DNA from: Lacticaseibacillus baoqingensis
GTDB taxonomy: Bacteria > Bacillota > Bacilli > Lactobacillales > Lactobacillaceae
Length of the DNA: 51,903 nt
Reading direction: 5' to 3'
Assembly (NCBI RefSeq): GCF_003946165.1
Contig: NZ_RHOI01000018.1
Coordinates: forward strand, 1 to 51,903
In this document: in pieces, positions 46,676-51,903 of the stretch
Layout of the letters: each line of letters opens with the position of its first letter
Numbering within the stretch: the first letter of the stretch is position 1
The notes under the pieces: model-generated
Told to the model about the DNA's origin: nothing
Seen by the model: only the letters and a program-made list of their open reading frames with translations
Databases searched by the model: none
Translations under genes and position numbers: made by a program

Positions 46676-49600
46676 ATGTGGACAAAAGCGCGTAAGAAGC
46701 TGATTCGTGATACTTATGAAACTAAGAAGCATTTTAAGCTGTACAAGTCTGGCAGCCAATGGACGATTGCCGGATTGACCATTTTGTTCTCTGGTCTGAT
46801 GCTGACCCAACGTCCGCAACTGACTCAAGCGGCGACCGCAACCGATGATGAAGCGGCCACAGTGACCAACACGCCGACGACTGAAGCCAAGACCATGGTC
46901 CCAACGCCAAGCACCGTGGCGACGATCGCGCCGCAAACGATCAATGCCGGCGCTGATTTTGCCGTGCCTGCCGTGACCATGACAGCTGGGGAAACTGCGC
47001 CAACTTGGGATCTGGCTGATTTTGATTTTAGCCAAGTCGATACCAGCAAGGCGGGTACCTATACGGTGACCTTGTCGCCAGCAGGGTTGGCGGCACTTAA
47101 AGCGGCCAATCCCACCCAAAACATCACCGCAGCCAGTGTCGTCGCCGGCCAAGTCACCGTGCAAGCAGCACCAGCAGCAGCGCCTGCTGCGGCGGCCACA
47201 ACGAATACCACCGCACAACCTGCGGCCAAAGCCACTGTTGCCGCCCAAACGACACCGGCTACTACCGCACCAACAACGCCTAAAGCAACGCCAACTGCCG
47301 CTGCGCCTGACAGCCAACCGGCAGCTGCTGATTCAGTCACTCCGGAAAAAGCGCCTGCAGTGCAATATAAAACTGCAGTCGATGCCACTCAAGCACCCGC
47401 TGACTCCAGCCAAAGCACTGCTGCCAACGATGCCTTGTCAGAAACAGATCCCACCAATAAAGTGAAAGTGACCTTATCGACCAATCAGGTTGGTTATCAA
47501 ACCGGTACGAAGATGCTTATCGTCACGCTGGGGATGAATGTCAATGTCGGCGATAAGATCTCGATCACTTTGCCAACCGATAAGACGGTCATCGGCTGGA
47601 ATAGCGCACAAGATTTCCCCGCTGGCACGGGTACTGGCGAGAAAACCGATAACGCTGATGGCACGACGACCTACAACATTAATATCACCAGCAACTCGCA
47701 GATCACCCAAGAGCTGCGCTTGAAGATGCGTGACAACATCAATCGAGATGCCGTTATCACGAATGCCGATATCGGCACCACCACCAAGCAAGTCACTTGG
47801 ACGGTCAACGGCGTGCAACAAACGCCTTTGACGCTGACCCAAACCATTAATCCAACTGCCGATCCGCAAGCACCCGCGCGGCTGCATCCAGATGGGACCG
47901 CAATGCCTGCAGTCGCCGCGAACACACCAGTGGTGTATCAATTTGACCTAGGCTTATCCACAGGTTTATTTGATGATAAAACCGGTGGCAGTGTCACCCA
48001 GATCATTAACCGCGATGGCGCCACCATCACGATCCCTGCGCCAACTGATTTTGTCCTCGATGAAACGGCAACTGCCGCATATAACGGCTTGAACAATGGC
48101 ACCACGATCACCCAACCAGGCGGGCAAGGCGGCGATGTCGTGATCACAGTGCCGGCCAACGCAGCAGTAGCATATAACGGCTCGGGAGTGCCATTACCGT
48201 ATTGGTTAGTCGGTGAGTATGACATGGCTGATCCAAGCGCCGACACGCCTGTGGAAGCTGCTGGTCCCGCAGTGTATCAACAAACCATGGATGATGGGAA
48301 GGTATTGACTTTTACCGGCACGGACAAGTGGCATGATGTCATTGCACACACCGACACCGGCAATGCAGTCGCCACTGCCACGCTCAACACCTTCGGCAAT
48401 AGCGGTTCGGCTCCTGATAAGCTGACATTAGATACGAATACCGACAATGATCCCGCCAGCCTTAGCAGCATGACATTTTCTGTCAATGCTGTGGCGCCGA
48501 TCGCTGGCAGTCACTTCATCATCACGATCCCAGACGGGGTAGATGCCACTGGGATCAAGGTCCCTAATGCCGGTAATAACCGCAACACGTATATGCCATC
48601 AACGACCAGTTACACGTATACCTTGACCATGGCTGATGGCACCACTCAAACCGGCACCGTCGCCCCAGGCGAAACGATTACGCGTCAAGGGACCAGTGCG
48701 ATCCGCACAGCGGACTTGCAACCGGATGTGCTTGATGCTGGTGCCTTCACCACTCGCGATGAAGACAATACCCGCGACTTTTCGGTCATTGGCCACTTAG
48801 CCGCCAAATACGATGGCGGAGCTGACGTCAAGGATGGGGATGTGTTGAAGTTCGACTATCGCTATGAAAACAGTGATGGCAGCTTTACGGAAAAACCAGC
48901 TCAAGAAACGGTCACCGCTGCGATTGCAACCGCTTTGGGATATAAACATCAAGATAATCAGAATCTTGGTGGCACCGGTTATGTCAGCTTGCAAATGGCT
49001 GGTAACAGTAATCAAACGACTGATTACATTTACGAACCCATCTTGTACTTCGTGATCCCGGCCAATGCCTCGATCAAAACAATCAATCATCCTGCATCAG
49101 ATACAGTTGCGCCTAAGATCACGACCTATACGACCGCCGATGGCCGCACAGGGGTCAAATACGATTACACTGGCACCGGCGAGTATGTCAACACTTTGAA
49201 CACGATGGGCCCAGAAAGCTACAAAATCGACTTGATCAATACTCCGGATACTACAATCAGCGATTCCTATGCAGATTTTTATATCACCAGCCCGACCACG
49301 CCATTGAACCAAACGGTCAAGGTCACAGAACCCAAAAAAGAGACCCAAGCAACCTTGCCTAACCTCGATCCTGAGACGCTTTTGTCCTTGACTGATGGCG
49401 ATGCGAATGCCGTGCAAATGGGCCAAAGCCCTACCACTTGGACAGTGGACTTAGCCAGTGCGCAAACCAGCGTCAGCTTAGCACAAGGGAATGAAAACCA
49501 AGAGCCAATTACAGAAGCGAACGCAGAGGCACACGACGCAGATCATAAACTGCTTTTTACCTACAACATTTTAAATACGACCAAAACACCAACCACAGAC

Positions 49601-51903
49601 TCGGCCGCGGTTTTGAATTTGCCAACAGCAGGGGATGCCCAAGGCTCGACCTTCACATATGAACTGACCGGGCCGATTCACGTCCCTGCTACCAGTAATG
49701 GCAGCGGGGCAGCGATCAATGCGACTGTCTTGTATTCCACTAGCGCCTATACACCGCAAGCAAGTGATGAGTCTGCGCCAGTGCTTGATCAATTTGTACC
49801 CGCAGATCAAATTACCGATTGGTCGCAAATCCGCGCCGTATACGTTTATTTTGGCAGCGTTGTCGCAGGGGATGCTACCGGCCGGATCACCTTGACCGGG
49901 ACCGCCAAAGACTTCGCCGCGCAAGGTGGACATGTTGGGTATCTGGATACGCTGACTTACATGAACAGCACGCCATTCAATGAAGCTAAAACCACGAAGA
50001 TCACCTTTGACAGTGTCTCCAAAGTCACTGCAAAACTGCATTATACCGACGATGAAGGCGTTGAACACAATATTGATTTGCCTGATCTGAACAAGCAAAA
50101 CGCTGCTTTGAATGACGGCAAAGACAAACTCAATTATCCAACCGAGTTAAGCGGGCTGACCACCGCAGATCAAGCGCTGGTACCAGCGGATTACGTGCTT
50201 AAAGACGTCACCGTGCAAAATTCCACTGCAGATTACGGCGACTTGGCAAACGACGTTGCAGAAAATGGCAAAGTCTCTCAGTACTATTTTGACGGGGATG
50301 TGATCGTCTACGAACTGGTTAAAAACGTCATCACGACCACGAAAAAAACCATCACCAAGACCATCCACTACGAAACTGAAAATGGCACGAAGATCGCAGA
50401 CGACTATACAGCTTCGATCGAGATCACTGAAACTTATGATCCGGCAACCAATACGACGACAGATACTCCCGCTGACGCAAAGCTTGGTTTCCAAGAACTT
50501 CCGCAAAAAGCGGGTTATAAAGCCACAACGATCCCTACTGAGGCCACTGCTGATTCGCCAGTCACGTTTGCCAGCGATGATATTGATGTGACTGTCATCT
50601 ACACCAAGGATGATCCGATCATCACCCATGATACAGTGAACAAGACAGTGCATTACGTTGATCAAGATGGGCACACGCTTGCCCCTGACTTCACGGATCA
50701 GGCCAGCTTTACTGAATCAACGGACGCAATCGATAATACGATCAAGACCGACACCCCGGAAAGTGATAAGTTAGGGCATCAAGATAATCCAACCATTCAG
50801 GGTTATCATGTCGTGGCCGACCCAGCTGAGGCCACAACGGATCAAACCGTCAAGTTCGGTGACAAAGACATTGTCATCACAGTCATCTACGAAAAGGATG
50901 CACCAAAGCAAGCACTGGATACAGTCACCAAGACCGTGCATTATGTCGATCAAGACGGCAACACGCTGGCCCCAGACTACACCGATCGGGCTAACTTCAC
51001 TGAAGTGACTGATCCAGTCACTGGCGATAAGACGTATGGCCCAGAAAACGCTGAGTTAACTCATCAGGCTAACCCGACCATTCATGGCTACCATGTCGTT
51101 GAAAACCCAGCCGAAGCGACAACAGATCAAACCGTCAAGTTCGGCGATAAGGATATCGAAGTCACGGTCGTTTATGACAAGAACGCACCGCAGCAAGCGC
51201 TGGATACAGTCACCAAGACCGTGCATTACGTTGATCAAGAAGGCAACACGCTTGCCCCTGACTACACCGATCAGGCTAACTTCACTGAAGTAACTGACCC
51301 AGTCACTGGCGATAAGACGTATGGCCCAGAAAACGACAAGTTAACTCATCAGGCTAACCCGACCATTCATGGGTACCATGTCGTTGAAAATCCAGCCGAG
51401 GCCACAACGGATCAAACTGTCAAGTTCGGCGACAACGATGTCGAAGTGACAGTCGTTTATGACAAGAATGCGCCGAAGCAAGCACTTGACACTGTTTCCA
51501 AGACCGTGCATTACGTTGATCAAGAAGGCAACACGCTTGCCCCAGATTACACTGATCAGGCTAACTTCACTGAAGTAACTGACCCAGTCACTGGCGATAA
51601 GACGTTCGGCCCAGAAAATGCTGAGTTAACTCATCAGGCTAACCCGAACATTCAGGGTTATCATGTCGTTGAAAATCCAGCCGAGGCCACAACGGATCAA
51701 ACTGTCAAGTTCGGCGACAACGATGTCGAAGTGACAGTCGTTTATGACAAGAATGCGCCGAAGCAAGCACTTGACACTGTTTCCAAGACCGTGCATTACG
51801 TTGATCAAGAAGGCAACACGCTTGCCCCAGATTACACTGATCAGGCTAACTTCACTGAAGTAACTGACCCAGTCACTGGCGATAAGACGTTCGGCCCAGA
51901 AAA
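46676..51903 (+). CDS. Large surface adhesin with KxYKxGKxW-type signal and MucBP repeats (3' end outside window)
   Basis: The frame is open from ATG 46676 (AGGAG nine bases upstream) to the window end, over 1740 codons. The N-terminus has KLYKSGSQW, matching the KxYKxGKxW signal motif, then a hydrophobic segment (about 28-44) with likely cleavage near TQAA. KxYKxGKxW signals are typical of large wall proteins of lactobacilli and streptococci, some exported by the accessory SecA2-SecY2 system. Residues about 155-265 form an Ala/Thr/Pro-rich stalk. Next come about 950 residues of beta-rich, mostly non-repetitive domains resembling adhesin/collagen-binding modules. From about residue 1225 MucBP-like repeats begin, the later ones 95 residues long. 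Binding target is unknown; mucin or matrix is the usual guess. Whether the C-terminus has LPxTG cannot be seen. Confidence 0.9.
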   Translation, partial: MWTKARKKLIRDTYETKKHFKLYKSGSQWTIAGLTILFSGLMLTQRPQLTQAATATDDEAATVTNTPTTEAKTMVPTPSTVATIAPQTINAGADFAVPAVTMTAGETAPTWDLADFDFSQVDTSKAGTYTVTLSPAGLAALKAANPTQNITAASVVAGQVTVQAAPAAAPAAAATTNTTAQPAAKATVAAQTTPATTAPTTPKATPTAAAPDSQPAAADSVTPEKAPAVQYKTAVDATQAPADSSQSTAANDALSETDPTNKVKVTLSTNQVGYQTGTKMLIVTLGMNVNVGDKISITLPTDKTVIGWNSAQDFPAGTGTGEKTDNADGTTTYNINITSNSQITQELRLKMRDNINRDAVITNADIGTTTKQVTWTVNGVQQTPLTLTQTINPTADPQAPARLHPDGTAMPAVAANTPVVYQFDLGLSTGLFDDKTGGSVTQIINRDGATITIPAPTDFVLDETATAAYNGLNNGTTITQPGGQGGDVVITVPANAAVAYNGSGVPLPYWLVGEYDMADPSADTPVEAAGPAVYQQTMDDGKVLTFTGTDKWHDVIAHTDTGNAVATATLNTFGNSGSAPDKLTLDTNTDNDPASLSSMTFSVNAVAPIAGSHFIITIPDGVDATGIKVPNAGNNRNTYMPSTTSYTYTLTMADGTTQTGTVAPGETITRQGTSAIRTADLQPDVLDAGAFTTRDEDNTRDFSVIGHLAAKYDGGADVKDGDVLKFDYRYENSDGSFTEKPAQETVTAAIATALGYKHQDNQNLGGTGYVSLQMAGNSNQTTDYIYEPILYFVIPANASIKTINHPASDTVAPKITTYTTADGRTGVKYDYTGTGEYVNTLNTMGPESYKIDLINTPDTTISDSYADFYITSPTTPLNQTVKVTEPKKETQATLPNLDPETLLSLTDGDANAVQMGQSPTTWTVDLASAQTSVSLAQGNENQEPITEANAEAHDADHKLLFTYNILNTTKTPTTDSAAVLNLPTAGDAQGSTFTYELTGPIHVPATSNGSGAAINATVLYSTSAYTPQASDESAPVLDQFVPADQITDWSQIRAVYVYFGSVVAGDATGRITLTGTAKDFAAQGGHVGYLDTLTYMNSTPFNEAKTTKITFDSVSKVTAKLHYTDDEGVEHNIDLPDLNKQNAALNDGKDKLNYPTELSGLTTADQALVPADYVLKDVTVQNSTADYGDLANDVAENGKVSQYYFDGDVIVYELVKNVITTTKKTITKTIHYETENGTKIADDYTASIEITETYDPATNTTTDTPADAKLGFQELPQKAGYKATTIPTEATADSPVTFASDDIDVTVIYTKDDPIITHDTVNKTVHYVDQDGHTLAPDFTDQASFTESTDAIDNTIKTDTPESDKLGHQDNPTIQGYHVVADPAEATTDQTVKFGDKDIVITVIYEKDAPKQALDTVTKTVHYVDQDGNTLAPDYTDRANFTEVTDPVTGDKTYGPENAELTHQANPTIHGYHVVENPAEATTDQTVKFGDKDIEVTVVYDKNAPQQALDTVTKTVHYVDQEGNTLAPDYTDQANFTEVTDPVTGDKTYGPENDKLTHQANPTIHGYHVVENPAEATTDQTVKFGDNDVEVTVVYDKNAPKQALDTVSKTVHYVDQEGNTLAPDYTDQANFTEVTDPVTGDKTFGPENAELTHQANPNIQGYHVVENPAEATTDQTVKFGDNDVEVTVVYDKNAPKQALDTVSKTVHYVDQEGNTLAPDYTDQANFTEVTDPVTGDKTFGPE
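50639..51903 (+). repeat. Tandem 285-bp MucBP-coding repeats
   Basis: GTGCATTA(C/T)GT, the start of each VHYVDQ(D/E)G, recurs at 50648, 50936, 51221, 51506 and 51791: spacing 288, then three times 285 bases. Differences fall with distance; the last full copy and the one before it are nearly identical at DNA level. The array leaves the window. Confidence 0.95.

Noticed and set aside
46616-47317. 233-codon minus-strand open frame over the start of the adhesin gene
   Set aside because: It runs antisense to the signal peptide and Ala/Thr stalk; its Gly/Arg/Cys richness mirrors repetitive plus-strand codons.
50771-51808. Series of 60-residue similar ORFs on the minus strand at 285-base spacing
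   Set aside because: They are antisense copies of the MucBP-coding repeats, not genes.
50639-51903. CRISPR array
   Set aside because: The repeat unit is 285 bases, contiguous and in frame with coding sequence; there are no unique spacers.

Overview
The window reads as chromosome of a low-GC-branch Firmicute with unusually GC-rich coding DNA, most likely a member of the Lactobacillaceae (Lacticaseibacillus-like). The grounds are the gene set and order (DUF3013-like gene, prmA, rsmE, rel, dtd; T-box, hisS, aspS; PyrR-attenuated pyr operon), strong AGGAGG ribosome binding sites, frequent TTG starts, a KxYKxGKxW-signal adhesin with MucBP repeats, PepI and DtpT. The genus is an inference; I ran no database search.

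Layout. 1-1030: the last codons of a tnpB gene, the right end of its IS200/IS605-type element with a probable omega-RNA, and a membrane-protein gene on the minus strand that carries an in-frame TGA and loses its 3' end in the IS. 1.3-9.4 kb: multicopper oxidase, proline iminopeptidase, maltose-type acetyltransferase, a BCCT transporter that appears to start at AUU, a dipeptide epimerase and the DtpT peptide transporter. 9.4-17.4 kb: housekeeping block (3-methyladenine glycosylase, DUF3013-like, prmA, rsmE, small membrane protein, rel, dtd, HAD phosphatase). 17.4-21.8 kb: Rgg-like regulator, a glycosyltransferase gene split by an in-frame TAA, and a MucBP-like protein without export signals. 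21.5-28.6 kb: nrdH, cls, nitroreductase, RNase HI-like, EbsA-like, fhs, uracil-DNA-glycosylase-like, lspA, rluD. 28.6-39.4 kb: the pyr operon behind a PyrR attenuator (pyrR, uraA, pyrB, pyrC, carA, carB, pyrF, pyrE); pyrD is not here. 39.4-43 kb: TPM-domain membrane protein and an SH3b/amidase_3 cell-wall amidase on the minus strand. 43.2-46.5 kb: T-box leader, hisS, aspS. 46.7 kb to the end: a large surface adhesin cut by the window edge, ending in near-identical 285-bp MucBP repeats.

The most striking structure is a family of about fifteen 115-120 bp palindromic repeats in four clusters (12.85-13.13, 15.55-16.26, 28.78-29.05 and 37.40-37.99 kb). Nearly all full copies fold into the same hairpin: GAGC/GCTC, a fixed 3x3 loop, 7 bp, a fixed loop, 5 bp, a fixed loop, 7 bp, then a variable apical stem. 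The paired bases change from copy to copy while pairing is kept and the loops stay fixed. This is strong covariation for a structured element. Two arrays begin directly after the stop codons of rel and carB and run to just before the ribosome binding site of the next gene, so they lie inside transcription units; a third lies between the PyrR attenuator and pyrR. I know of no described family with this form, and regard it as the best candidate for something undescribed in the window.
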